Origin: Brachybacterium subflavum
GTDB taxonomy: Bacteria; Actinomycetota; Actinomycetes; Actinomycetales; Dermabacteraceae
Length of the DNA: 64,000 nucleotides
NCBI RefSeq assembly: GCF_009299795.1
Contig: NZ_VIGP01000003.1
Span: 62,001 to 126,000 of the forward strand
Reading direction: 5' to 3'
Positions 30,739-39,210 of this stretch are shown here, piece by piece. Position 1 is the first letter of the stretch; each line of letters begins with the position of its first letter. Made by a program: the position numbers and the translations under genes. The notes below the pieces were generated by a model. It saw only the letters and a program-made list of their open reading frames with translations, did not search any database and was not told where the DNA came from.

Positions 30739-33000
30739 TCACGCCTCCTGCGCGAGGGCCAGCGGCAGCACCGGCCCGGAGCCGGCGCGGCGCAGCAGAC
30801 GGGCGGCGATCGTCATCGTCCAGCGGGTGTCCACGATGTCGTCGACGAGCAGGATCGGCGCTCCGTCCAGCGCGTCGAGCCCCTGCTGGAGTTCGGGTGT
30901 GATGACGAAGCGGTCCCAGAGGGCGGCGACGCGGAAGGCGCTGTTGCGGGCGCCGCTGAGGGGAGCGGCATCGGAGGACAGTCCGAGCGCACCGAGGTCC
31001 TGCAGGCGGCCGATGGACGCGATCCCCGCGGCGAGCGAGGACACGAGCTGGGGTCGGGTGGTCGAGGGGATCGCGATGACGCCCACGGGGCGCTGCTGCC
31101 AGTCCCAGTCCTTGAGCACCTCGATGATCCGCGAGCCGATGTTCTGGGGGACGGCGGCATCGACGGGGCGGCCGTCCTCGTCGCTGCGCAGCAGGCTGCG
31201 CAGGGGGACCGCCCAGCCCAGGTCGGACATGCGGGCGATCACGCGCCCCTCCTCGCAGCGCTCGCCCTCGGGGATCTTGCCCTTGGGGGCGGCGCCCTGC
31301 AGGCCCCGCATGTGCAGCTGGTCGAGCCCCTGGGGCCACTGCTTGCGCGGCTCGACGGGCACGCCCACGCGGTCCAGGAGGGCGGAGACCTGCGCATCGG
31401 CGGCGTCCGCCGGGGCATCGGCCGACGGGAACCACACACCCGCGCAGACATCGCAGCGCCCGCAGGGCTCCGCGGTCGTGTCGTCGAGCTGACGGGCGAG
31501 GAACACCATGCGGCACTGCGCGGGGTCTGAGGCGACGACGTCCGGTCCCGCGCCGTCTGCACCCAGGCGCTCGTAGGCGAGCATCGCCTGCTGCTCCTCG
31601 CGGCGGGTGCGGGCCACGTTCTCGTAGCGGTCGGCGTCGTACTCCCAGGGCCGGCCAGTCGAGACCCAGCCGCCCTTGACCGCCTCCACGGCGCCGTCGA
31701 CCGCGAGGACCTTCAGCAGCAGCTCGAGGGCCGCCCGGCGCACGTCCACGCGCGCCTCGATCGCCGCGGTGCTGAGCGGGGAACCGGCCTCGGCCAGGGC
31801 GGTGAGGACCTGGGAGGCGGAGTCCTGCGAGGGCATCGAGGCAGTCGCGAAGTACTCCCAGATGGCCCGGTCCTCGCGGCCGGGCAGCAGCAGGACGTCG
31901 GCGCTGTCGGTGGCGCGGCCGGCACGGCCCACCTGCTGGTAGTAGGCGACGGGGGAGCTCGGGGCGCCGAGGTGGATGACGAAGCCGAGGTCCGGCTTGT
32001 CGAAGCCCATGCCGAGCGCGCTGGTCGCGGCGAGCGCCTTGATCCGGTTGTCCTTGAGGTCCGCCTCGAGCTGCGCGCGGTCCTCCGCGTCGGTGCGGCC
32101 GGTGTACGCGCGTACCGGCCGTTCGGAGGTGTTCAGCAGGGCGGCGAGATCCTCGGCCGCGGGGACCGTGAGCGTGTAGATGATGCCCGAGCCCTCGAAG
32201 GAGTCGAGGTGGCGCACCAGGTAGTCCAGGCGTGCCCGGTCGTCGGGCAGGGAGAGGGAGCCCAGTCGCAGCGAGTCGCGGGTCAGCGGACCGCGCAGCG
32301 TGAGCACGCTCGTCGTCCCATCGGTCGGCCCCGGCACCCCCGGCTCTCCGGAGCTGCCCTGCGCCGTGACATCCAGCTGCTCCTCGACGTCGGCGACCAC
32401 GCGGGAGTTGGCGGTCGCGGTGGTGGCGAGCACGGGCACCTGGGGGCCCAGCTGGGCGACGAGGTCGCGCAGACGCCGGTAGTCGGGACGGAAGTCGTGG
32501 CCCCAGTCCGAGATGCAGTGCGCCTCGTCGATCACCAGGAGGCCGCAGCGCTCGATCAGGCGGGGGAGCTGCTCATCGCGGAAGCGGGGGTTGACCAGGC
32601 GCTCGGGAGAGACCAGGAGCACGTCGATCTCGTCGGCCGCGAGGGACTGCTCGATCTGCGTCCAGGCCGTCGGGTTCGCCGAGCTGATCGCCTCGGCGCG
32701 CACGCCCGCGCGGGCGGCCGCGGCGACCTGGTCGCGCATGAGGGCGATGAGGGGGGAGACGATGAGGGCGGGTCCGGCGCCGCGACGACGCTGCAGCAGG
32801 GCCGCGAGGAAGTAGACCGCCGACTTCCCCCACCCGGTGCGCTGGACGACGAGCGCTCGGCGATGCTCGTCCACGAGGGCGGCGATCGCCTCGAACTGGC
32901 CGGGATGGAAGGCGGCGTCGCCCCTGCCGGTGAGGTCGCGCAGGGCCTCGACGGCCTCGGCATGCAGCTGCGGATGGGTCTCTGCGGCGCTCGCGGTCAT
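30739..33000 (-). CDS. RecQ-family DNA helicase fused to a phosphoribosyltransferase-like domain
   Basis: A ~753-residue protein. The N-terminal part is a RecQ helicase: QRTGWGKSAVYF (motif I), IVSPLIALMRDQV, VIDEAHCISDWGHDFRPDYR (DEAH and aromatic loop), ATTATAN, LGMGFDKPDLGFVIH, YYQQVGRAGR and a zinc-binding Cys set (CRMVFLARQ, CGRCDVC). The C-terminal ~170 residues end in a PRPP-binding-type loop (ILLVDDIVDTRWTMT, ~residue 713), as in ComF-like phosphoribosyltransferases. This would be a 3'-5' helicase with an added nucleotide-related domain. The ATG at 33000 is chosen; one at 33030 is possible. Confidence 0.9.
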   Translation of the reverse strand: MTASAAETHPQLHAEAVEALRDLTGRGDAAFHPGQFEAIAALVDEHRRALVVQRTGWGKSAVYFLAALLQRRRGAGPALIVSPLIALMRDQVAAAARAGVRAEAISSANPTAWTQIEQSLAADEIDVLLVSPERLVNPRFRDEQLPRLIERCGLLVIDEAHCISDWGHDFRPDYRRLRDLVAQLGPQVPVLATTATANSRVVADVEEQLDVTAQGSSGEPGVPGPTDGTTSVLTLRGPLTRDSLRLGSLSLPDDRARLDYLVRHLDSFEGSGIIYTLTVPAAEDLAALLNTSERPVRAYTGRTDAEDRAQLEADLKDNRIKALAATSALGMGFDKPDLGFVIHLGAPSSPVAYYQQVGRAGRATDSADVLLLPGREDRAIWEYFATASMPSQDSASQVLTALAEAGSPLSTAAIEARVDVRRAALELLLKVLAVDGAVEAVKGGWVSTGRPWEYDADRYENVARTRREEQQAMLAYERLGADGAGPDVVASDPAQCRMVFLARQLDDTTAEPCGRCDVCAGVWFPSADAPADAADAQVSALLDRVGVPVEPRKQWPQGLDQLHMRGLQGAAPKGKIPEGERCEEGRVIARMSDLGWAVPLRSLLRSDEDGRPVDAAVPQNIGSRIIEVLKDWDWQQRPVGVIAIPSTTRPQLVSSLAAGIASIGRLQDLGALGLSSDAAPLSGARNSAFRVAALWDRFVITPELQQGLDALDGAPILLVDDIVDTRWTMTIAARLLRRAGSGPVLPLALAQEA

Positions 33001-33105
33001 GGGCGCCAGTGTGTCATCGGGCCATGACATCCCGATGGGAGGGGCGGGCCGATGTGGAGGGAACGAGCATGGGGAGGATCGGTGCAGGGCGGGTCGAGCG
33101 GCACC

Positions 33106-33291
33106 TCACTCCTCGCGGTGCATGCGGTCCGAGGTGCTCTCGCCCTCGCGCAGCGGGTCCTCCTTCGTGGCCAGGGCCTTGCGCATCCGCGCCTCAAGGA
33201 TCTGGGCCTCGCGGATCGCGGGGTTGTCGGACAGCTCCTCGCCATCCTCCGGGTCATGGGCGTGGTAGTCGATGTGGGGGTCGACGGACAT
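33106..33291 (-). CDS. Small acidic protein, 61 aa
   Basis: A short protein rich in Asp/Glu/His (PHIDYHAHDPEDGEEL) with one helix (AIREAQILEARMRKALAT). An AAGGTG ribosome site sits 5 nt before the ATG at 33291; the frame extends upstream without a better start. No family recognised. It lies alone between the RecQ fusion and a divergent GNAT gene. Confidence 0.5.
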   Translation of the reverse strand: MSVDPHIDYHAHDPEDGEELSDNPAIREAQILEARMRKALATKEDPLREGESTSDRMHREE

Positions 33292-33389
33292 GCGATCACC
33301 TTCAGCGCTGAAGAGGTATCGGGCTCTCGGGGGCGAGATGCACGATCCTACGCACACGGCCGCCGCCGCGCCCGTCGTCGCCTCCCCAC

Positions 33390-33395
33390 TACGAT
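33390..33395 (+). promoter_or_regulatory. -10 TACGAT, leaderless promoter of the GNAT gene
   Basis: TACGAT ends exactly 6 nt before the GTG at 33402, the ideal spacing for transcription to start at the initiation codon. Confidence 0.5.
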
Positions 33396-33401
33396 CGAGC
33401 G

Positions 33402-34250
33402 GTGGCCAGGAAGAGTGCGAAGAACAGATCCTCCAAGAACTCCTCGACGGCGGGCGCGCGTCCGAAGCCGCTTGGTCCGACGGCGCTCGTCGAGACCCTG
33501 ATGGGCGGGTGGCGCCCGCTCTCGCGGCTCGACGTCGACGGCTTCGCCCTCCTGCGATCTCGGGGCGTCACCCGGCGCGCGAACAGCATCGTCCCCGTCG
33601 ATCCGCCGACGGACCCGGAGGCGCTCGACGCGGCACTCGACCGCGTCACCGGCTTGGCCGGCGCGTCCGAGGAGCCCCTCCTGTTCCGCGTCTATCCCAA
33701 GAACGGCCACGCCGCGGTCGACGAGTCGCTCGCGCGGCGCGGTCTCGCGGTCGAGGCGTCCTGCGAGATCCTCGAACTGCCGCTCGGTCCGAGGACTCCG
33801 GCGCCCGACCCCCGGGCGACGATCAGCACCGGGCCGCTGCCCGAGGACTGGTTCGCCGCATCCTGGGGCCTGTCACCGCGTGAGGGCGAGGGGGCCTGCG
33901 AGACCCTGCACGACATCCTCGCCGGGACCCCCGCTGTGCACGTCGCCATTGCGGGCGAGGGGGCGGGAGCGCCGGCCGACGGGAAGACTCCGGCGGCCGT
34001 GGGCCGTGCGGCCCTCGTCGACCACGGCCGCACCCGCTCCGCCGTGCTCAACCAGATCGCCACCGATCCCGAGCACCGACGTGAGGGTCTCGGCACCGCT
34101 GTGGTGCGCACCCTGCTCGCCGCCTCGCAGGTGCAGGGCGCCGAGCGCGCACTGCTCGAGGTCGAGACGGACAATCCTGCGGCGCTCGCCCTGTATAGAA
34201 AGCTCGGCTTCCGGCGCATCGGCACCTACCACTACCGCGTCGGGGACTGA
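33402..34250 (+). CDS. GNAT-family N-acetyltransferase
   Basis: A 282-residue protein with a Lys/Ser-rich N-terminus, an N-terminal half that may be a degenerate GNAT domain (LLFRVYPKNGHAAVDESLAR), and a clear C-terminal GNAT domain. The acetyl-CoA loop is IATDPEHRREGLGTAVVRTL, followed by NPAALALYRKLGFRRIGTYH. The GTG start is leaderless. It lies just upstream of gatC but has its own promoter, and gatC has another. The acceptor is unknown. Confidence 0.88.
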   Translation: MARKSAKNRSSKNSSTAGARPKPLGPTALVETLMGGWRPLSRLDVDGFALLRSRGVTRRANSIVPVDPPTDPEALDAALDRVTGLAGASEEPLLFRVYPKNGHAAVDESLARRGLAVEASCEILELPLGPRTPAPDPRATISTGPLPEDWFAASWGLSPREGEGACETLHDILAGTPAVHVAIAGEGAGAPADGKTPAAVGRAALVDHGRTRSAVLNQIATDPEHRREGLGTAVVRTLLAASQVQGAERALLEVETDNPAALALYRKLGFRRIGTYHYRVGD

Positions 34251-34304
34251 GCCAATGCGGCGCTCGCCGTGTGCGCGCCGGTCCACCCACCCCGCGATCG
34301 CCTC

Positions 34305-34310
34305 TAGGAT
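34305..34310 (+). promoter_or_regulatory. -10 TAGGAT, leaderless promoter of gatCAB
   Basis: TAGGAT ends 7 nt before the ATG at 34318. This favours that ATG over the in-frame ATG at 34309, which lies inside the hexamer. Confidence 0.5.
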
Positions 34311-34317
34311 GGATGGC

Positions 34318-34614
34318 ATGCCAGCGATCGGACGAGAAGACGTCGCACGCCTCGCCGACCTCGCACGGATCCAGCTCACTGATGACGAGATCACCCGCTA
34401 CGCGGGCGAGTTCGACGCCATCATGGACGCTGTCGCATCCGTCTCCGAGGTCGCCACGGAGGACGTGCCCGCGACCAGCCACCCCATCCCCATGACGAAC
34501 GTGTTCCGCGAGGACGTCGTCACCGCGACCCTCACCCAGGAGGAGGCGCTCTCCGGCGCCCCCGAGGCGGAGGACGGTCGTTTCGAGGTCCCGCAGATCC
34601 TGGGGGAGGAGTGA
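34318..34614 (+). CDS. gatC: Asp-tRNA(Asn)/Glu-tRNA(Gln) amidotransferase subunit C
   Basis: GatC is the small subunit that stabilises GatA-GatB. The 98-residue product has the family pattern [40 protein letters not shown] and [18 protein letters not shown] ([15 protein letters not shown]). It heads gatC-gatA-gatB; gatA begins 2 nt after its stop. The leaderless promoter directly upstream probably drives all three genes. Confidence 0.94.
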   Translation: MPAIGREDVARLADLARIQLTDDEITRYAGEFDAIMDAVASVSEVATEDVPATSHPIPMTNVFREDVVTATLTQEEALSGAPEAEDGRFEVPQILGEE

Positions 34615-34616
34615 GC

Positions 34617-36170
34617 ATGAGCAGCACCGAGAACCACCCGAGCGCGGATCCCACGCGCCTCTCCGCCGCGGCGCAGGCCCAGGGCCTCGCCGCCGGCGAC
34701 TTCTCCTCCGAGGAGCTCACCCGCGCCCACCTCGACCGCATCGCGGCCGTGGACGGCGACCTCAACGCCTTCCTGCACGTGAGCGAGGACGCGGCCCTCG
34801 AGGTCGCGCGCGACGTGGATGAGCGTCGCGCGGCGGGCGAGCAGCTGCACGCGCTCGCCGGCGTGCCGATCGCCGTCAAGGACGTCGTGGTCACCAAGGG
34901 CACGCCCACCACGGCCGCCTCGAAGATCCTCGAGGGCTGGGTGCCCCCGTACGACGCGACGCTCGTGGAGAAGCTGCGCGCGGCGCGACTGCCGATCCTG
35001 GGCAAGACCAACATGGACGAGTTCGCCATGGGGTCCTCGACCGAGAACAGCGCCTTCGGGCCGACGCGCAACCCCTGGGACCGCGAGCGCATCCCGGGCG
35101 GCTCGGGCGGCGGCAGCGCCGCGGCCGTCGGCGCCTACGAGGCGCCGCTCGCGATCGGCACCGACACCGGCGGCTCGATCCGCCAGCCCGCGTCGGTCAC
35201 CGGGACCGTCGGCGTGAAGCCGACCTACGGCTCCGTCTCCCGGTACGGGCTGATCGCGATGGCGAGCTCGCTCGACCAGGCCGGGCCCGTGACCCGCACC
35301 GTCGAGGACGCCGCGCTGCTGCACGAGCTCATCGCCGGGCACGACGCGCGCGACTCGACCTCGCTCCCCGAGGCCGTCCCCGCCTTCGGCGAGGCCGCGC
35401 GCCGCAAGGACGTGAAGGGCCTGCGCGTGGGCGTCATCGAGCAGCTCGAGGGCGACGGCTTCGCCCCCGAGGTCCGGGCCCGCTTCGAGGAGTCCCTCGC
35501 GGCCCTCGAGCAGGCCGGCGCGGAGATCGTCCGCGTCTCCTGCCCGAACTTCGAGTACGCGCTCGGCGCGTACTACCTGATCATGCCGTCGGAGGCGTCC
35601 TCGAACCTCGCGAAGTTCGACGGCATGCGCTACGGGCTGCGCGTGGTCCCCGAGGACCATCCGACGGCCGAGTCGGTCATGAAGGCCAGCCGCGGCGCCG
35701 GCTTCGGCGACGAGGTCAAGCGCCGCATCCTGCTGGGCACCTACGCGCTCTCGGCGGGCTACTACGACGCCTACTACGGCAGCGCCCAGAAGGTCCGCAC
35801 GCTCGTGCAGCGCGACTTCGCCGGCGCCTTCGAGCAGGTCGACGTGCTCGCCTCGCCGACCTCGCCCACCGTCGCCTTCCGCCTCGGCGAGAAGACCGAC
35901 GACCCGCTGGCGATGTACATGAACGACATCGCCACGATCCCCGCGAACCTCGCGGGCGTGCCCGGGCTGTCCCTGCCCAGCGGGCTCGCGGAGGACGGGC
36001 TGCCCGCGGGCATCCAGTTCCTCGCCCCCGCGCGGGCCGACGAGCGCCTGTACCGGGTGGGCGGCACCCTCGAGGCGCTGCTCGAGGACTCCTGGGGCGG
36101 CCCCCTGCTGGACCGCGCCCCCGCGCTGACCGGCGCGCAGTCCGGCGCTCAGACCGGAGAGGTGAAGTGA
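34617..36170 (+). CDS. gatA: Asp-tRNA(Asn)/Glu-tRNA(Gln) amidotransferase subunit A
   Basis: GatA is the amidase that releases ammonia from glutamine for amidation of mischarged tRNA. The ~517-residue protein shows the amidase signature with its Ser-cisSer-Lys triad: [10 protein letters not shown] (Lys), [16 protein letters not shown] (first Ser) and [14 protein letters not shown] (catalytic Ser). The ATG at 34617 has GGAGGAG 5 nt upstream; the GTG at 34611 overlaps the gatC stop but sits on the ribosome site itself. The stop overlaps gatB by one base (TGATG). Confidence 0.96.
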   Translation: MSSTENHPSADPTRLSAAAQAQGLAAGDFSSEELTRAHLDRIAAVDGDLNAFLHVSEDAALEVARDVDERRAAGEQLHALAGVPIAVKDVVVTKGTPTTAASKILEGWVPPYDATLVEKLRAARLPILGKTNMDEFAMGSSTENSAFGPTRNPWDRERIPGGSGGGSAAAVGAYEAPLAIGTDTGGSIRQPASVTGTVGVKPTYGSVSRYGLIAMASSLDQAGPVTRTVEDAALLHELIAGHDARDSTSLPEAVPAFGEAARRKDVKGLRVGVIEQLEGDGFAPEVRARFEESLAALEQAGAEIVRVSCPNFEYALGAYYLIMPSEASSNLAKFDGMRYGLRVVPEDHPTAESVMKASRGAGFGDEVKRRILLGTYALSAGYYDAYYGSAQKVRTLVQRDFAGAFEQVDVLASPTSPTVAFRLGEKTDDPLAMYMNDIATIPANLAGVPGLSLPSGLAEDGLPAGIQFLAPARADERLYRVGGTLEALLEDSWGGPLLDRAPALTGAQSGAQTGEVK

Positions 36171-37681
36171 TGACGACCATCGATACCGACCTCGTCGACT
36201 TCGAGGACGCGACCGACCGCTACGACCCGGTGCTGGGCATCGAGGTGCACGTGGAACTGGGCACCGCGACCAAGATGTTCGACGGTGCGCCGAACATCTT
36301 CGCGGCCGAGCCGAACACTGCGATCACCCCGGTGAGCCTGGGCCTGCCCGGCACGCTGCCCGTGGTCAACGAGAAGGCCGTCGAGTACGCGATCAGGATC
36401 GGGCTCGCGCTGAACTGCGAGATCGCCGAGTCCTGCCGCTTCGCCCGCAAGCAGTACTTCTACCCGGACCTCACGAAGAACTTCCAGACCTCCCAGTACG
36501 ACGAGCCGATCGCGCACGACGGCTGGGTGGACGTGGAGCTCGAGGACGGCGAGATCGTGCGCGTCGAGATCGAGCGCGCCCACATGGAGGAGGACGCCGG
36601 CAAGTCCACGCACGTGGGCGGCACCGGCCGCATCCAGGGCGCGACCCACTCGCTCGTGGACTACAACCGCGCCGGCGTGCCGCTCGTGGAGATCGTGACC
36701 CGTCCGATCCCGAACGTCGGCAAGCGGGCACCCGAGGTGGCCGCCGCCTACGTGCGGACCCTGCGGGACATCTTCCGCGCCCTCGACGTCTCCGAGGCGC
36801 GCATGGAGCGCGGCAACGTGCGGGCCGACGTGAACGTCTCGCTGCGAGCGTCGGCCGATGCGCCGCTGGGCACGCGCACCGAGACGAAGAACGTGAACTC
36901 GTTCCGCTCGATCGACCGCACCGTGCGCTACGAGATCTCCCGACAGGCGGGGATCCTCGACGCCGGCGGGTCGGTGATCCAGGAGACCCGTCACTTCCAC
37001 GAGGAGGACGGGCACACGAGCGCCGGGCGCGTGAAGTCCGACGCCGAGGACTACCGCTACTTCCCCGAGCCCGACCTGGTGCCCGTCGCGCCGAGTCGCG
37101 AGTGGGTCGAGGAGCTGCGGGCGAACCTCCCCGAGCTGCCGGCGGCGCGCCGCCGTCGTCTGCGCGAGGAGTGGGGCTTCAGCGATCTCGAGATGCGCGA
37201 CGTCATCAACGCCGGCGCCCTCGACGTCATCGAGGCGACCGTGGTTGCGGGCACGAGCGCCCAGTCCGCCCGCAAGTGGTGGATGGGCGAGCTCGCTCGC
37301 ACCGCCGGCGAGCAGGGCGTCGAGCTCGAGGAGCTCACGGCCACCCCGACGCAGGTCGCCGAGCTCCAGAAGCTCATCGACGACAAGAAGATCAACGACA
37401 AGATCGCCCGCCAGGTGCTCGGCAAGGTGCTCGCCGGCGAGGGCGATCCCTCCGCGATCGTCGAGAAGGAGGGCCTCGCGGTCGTCTCCGACGACTCGGT
37501 GCTCACCGGCGCCGTCGAGCAGGCGATCGCCGACAACCCGGACGTGGTCGCCAAGATCCAGGGCGGCAAGGTCCAGGCGATCGGCGCCCTGATCGGCCCC
37601 ATCATGAAGGCCACCCGCGGTCAGGCGGACGCCGGCCGCGTGCGCGAGATCATCATGGAGAAGCTGGGCGTCCAGGGCTGA
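36170..37681 (+). CDS. gatB: Asp-tRNA(Asn)/Glu-tRNA(Gln) amidotransferase subunit B
   Basis: GatB phosphorylates and amidates the tRNA-bound Glu or Asp. The ~503-residue protein has [55 protein letters not shown] and a C-terminal YqeY-type tail domain ([17 protein letters not shown]). The start ATG uses the last base of the gatA stop. A strong terminator 24 nt downstream ends the gatCAB operon. In mycobacteria pfkA lies between gatA and gatB; it is absent here. Confidence 0.96.
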   Translation: MTTIDTDLVDFEDATDRYDPVLGIEVHVELGTATKMFDGAPNIFAAEPNTAITPVSLGLPGTLPVVNEKAVEYAIRIGLALNCEIAESCRFARKQYFYPDLTKNFQTSQYDEPIAHDGWVDVELEDGEIVRVEIERAHMEEDAGKSTHVGGTGRIQGATHSLVDYNRAGVPLVEIVTRPIPNVGKRAPEVAAAYVRTLRDIFRALDVSEARMERGNVRADVNVSLRASADAPLGTRTETKNVNSFRSIDRTVRYEISRQAGILDAGGSVIQETRHFHEEDGHTSAGRVKSDAEDYRYFPEPDLVPVAPSREWVEELRANLPELPAARRRRLREEWGFSDLEMRDVINAGALDVIEATVVAGTSAQSARKWWMGELARTAGEQGVELEELTATPTQVAELQKLIDDKKINDKIARQVLGKVLAGEGDPSAIVEKEGLAVVSDDSVLTGAVEQAIADNPDVVAKIQGGKVQAIGALIGPIMKATRGQADAGRVREIIMEKLGVQG

Positions 37682-37704
37682 CCGGCCCCGCACGCAGCTC
37701 ATCG

Positions 37705-37742
37705 CAGGAGCGCCGCACCCCTCGTCGGGTGCGGCGCTCCTG
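37705..37742 (+). terminator. Perfect 16-bp hairpin after gatB
   Basis: Arms 37705-37720 (CAGGAGCGCCGCACCC) and 37727-37742 are perfectly complementary around a CTCGTC loop. There is no T-tract, but the stem strength and position make a terminator very likely. Confidence 0.8.
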
Positions 37743-37800
37743 TGCTCGGGGCAGGTGGACGGCACCCCTGGCGGCCGGTGGGGTCATAGGGCGTCGGAGT

Positions 37801-37819
37801 TACCCATTCTTGGTATCTT
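37801..37819 (+). promoter_or_regulatory. parDE promoter (TATCTT -10) with a small inverted repeat
   Basis: TATCTT (37814-37819) ends 6 nt before the parD ATG, so parD is probably leaderless. TACC (37801-37804) and GGTA (37812-37815) form a short inverted repeat overlapping the -10 and may be part of a ParD autoregulatory operator; 4-bp arms are weak evidence. Confidence 0.45.
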
Positions 37820-37825
37820 TGGTTC

Positions 37826-38059
37826 ATGGCTCAGAACACGTCGATCAGCCTTGATGACCACTTCACCGGGTTCCTCGCTGCGCAGGTCGCCTCGGGCCGC
37901 TACCGGTCCTCCAGCGAGGTGATCCGTGCCGGACTGCGCCTCCTCGAGGACCGGGAGACGCAGTTGACGGCTTTGCGCGAAGCTCTCATCGCCGGCGAGG
38001 AGAGCGGCGAGGCCCAGCCTTTCGACTTCGACGCCTTCATCGCGTCGAAGCAGGCATGA
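37826..38059 (+). CDS. parD: ParD-family antitoxin
   Basis: A 77-residue protein with the ParD ribbon-helix-helix N-terminus (TSISLDDHFTGFLAAQVASG, YRSSSEVIRAGLRLLEDRE) and an acidic toxin-binding C-terminus. It overlaps parE by 4 nt (ATGA), the usual type II arrangement. It should neutralise ParE and repress its own promoter. It lies directly after the gatCAB terminator, between conserved genes and an accessory region. Confidence 0.9.
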   Translation: MAQNTSISLDDHFTGFLAAQVASGRYRSSSEVIRAGLRLLEDRETQLTALREALIAGEESGEAQPFDFDAFIASKQA

Positions 38060-38346
38060 GCCGCTTCCGCCTCACCCCGGCGGCGCAGAGGGATCTCTCC
38101 GAGATCTGGGACTTCACGGAGAGCCGCTGGGACGCCTCGCAGGTGGAGTCCTACCTCCGCGACATCCTGAACGCCATCGAGCGTGCTGCTGCAGACCCAG
38201 ATCGGGGCCGTCCCGTCGACGAGATCCGTCAGGGGTACCGCCGATACGCGACCGGAGGCCATCTCGTCTTCTTCGTTCGGCGAGGAGATCGCATCGACGT
38301 GATCCGCATCCTGCACCAGCGGATGGATCCGTCGCGGCACCTGTGA
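38056..38346 (+). CDS. parE: ParE-family toxin
   Basis: A 96-residue RelE/ParE-superfamily toxin: RLTPAAQRDLSEIWDFTESR, AIERAAADPDRGRPVDEIRQ, YRRYATGGHLVFFVRRGDRI and VIRILHQRMDPSRHL, which is the typical C-terminus. ParE toxins generally poison DNA gyrase. It is translationally coupled to parD. Confidence 0.9.
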   Translation: MSRFRLTPAAQRDLSEIWDFTESRWDASQVESYLRDILNAIERAAADPDRGRPVDEIRQGYRRYATGGHLVFFVRRGDRIDVIRILHQRMDPSRHL

Positions 38347-38434
38347 GGGCGGGACTGCGGCCGTCGGAGAACGCGCGAGTCCGATGTCGGCCGGAGTACC
38401 GCTGCCTCGAGGCACTGATGTCGGCCCGGGGGAG

Positions 38435-38440
38435 TAGCGT
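38435..38440 (+). promoter_or_regulatory. -10 TAGCGT, leaderless promoter of the DinB-family gene
   Basis: TAGCGT ends 6 nt before the ATG at 38447. Confidence 0.45.
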
Positions 38441-38446
38441 CGCGAC

Positions 38447-38980
38447 ATGGACTACAACGACGTACCCATGGAGGAATGCCTGCGCGGCGGCGAGGGGGAG
38501 ATGCTCCTGTTCGCCCTGGACCGCGTGCATCGCCAGTTCGCCTGGAAGTCCGGCGGGCTCACGCAGGAGCAGCTGGGCATGCGCCACCCGCCCTCGGGGG
38601 TGACGGTCGCCGGCACGATGATCCACCTCGCGAAGGTCGAGGAGATGTGGACCGCCTCGGCTGCCGGCCGCGACCCCGGACCGCCCACCACCGGGCCCGG
38701 GGCATGGACGGCATACGACGCGGAATGGACCCGAGCCCCCGAGGCGAGACCCGAGGAGCTCTACGACGTCTGGTACGGCACGATCGCCCGCTGCCGCCAG
38801 GAATGGAGCGAGCTGGTCCGGGACGGTGGGCTCGACGAGCTCGTCCAGGACGAGCCGGAGTACCGGGTGAGCCGGCGCCGGCGGCTCGTGGACATCCTCG
38901 AGGAGAACCTCCTGCACACCGGGCAGACCTCCATCATCCGCGAAGCGATCGACGGGCTCGTCGGCAACGACCCGCCGTGA
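38447..38980 (+). CDS. DinB-family (DUF664-type) protein
   Basis: A 177-residue four-helix-bundle protein. The segments MLLFALDRVHRQFAWKSGGL, VAGTMIHLAKVEEMW and ILEENLLHTGQTSIIREAID match DinB/DUF664 proteins, with His residues at the usual metal positions. In actinobacteria many act as thiol (mycothiol)-dependent enzymes, but the substrate here is unknown. The leaderless promoter makes it a single-gene unit. Confidence 0.85.
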   Translation: MDYNDVPMEECLRGGEGEMLLFALDRVHRQFAWKSGGLTQEQLGMRHPPSGVTVAGTMIHLAKVEEMWTASAAGRDPGPPTTGPGAWTAYDAEWTRAPEARPEELYDVWYGTIARCRQEWSELVRDGGLDELVQDEPEYRVSRRRRLVDILEENLLHTGQTSIIREAIDGLVGNDPP

Positions 38981-39142
38981 GCGCCCGCCCGACCTGTCGA
39001 GAAAGTCCGCCCAGCTCTCGACCAGACACCATGAATATCCGCTCTGCCTGCGGTTTCGTCTCGCCTGGCGAGCGACGCCGGGCAACTGTCGGCTATCTCA
39101 TCCGGCTCGAGATCCTGCTTGCGCAGTCTCGCTCGAGCGCGC

Positions 39143-39161
39143 TTAGGGTAGGCAACCCTCA
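39143..39161 (+). promoter_or_regulatory. DtxR/IdeR-type iron box upstream of the siderophore operon
   Basis: TTAGGGTAGGCAACCCTCA matches the 19-bp iron-box consensus TTAGGTTAGGCTAACCTAA at 15 positions and contains the perfect inverted repeat AGGGT-AGGCA-ACCCT. It lies 50 nt before the desA start. The 230-bp spacer upstream shows nothing else recognisable. Confidence 0.8.
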
Positions 39162-39210
39162 ACGACCGTGGGGCGCCCTTCCGCCCCACCGGCAGGAAGG
39201 TTCCGACCCC

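Noticed and set aside
37705..37742. gatB hairpin as a mobile-element terminal inverted repeat
   Set aside because: Arms are only 6 nt apart directly after a stop codon and there is no second distant copy; a terminator explains it.
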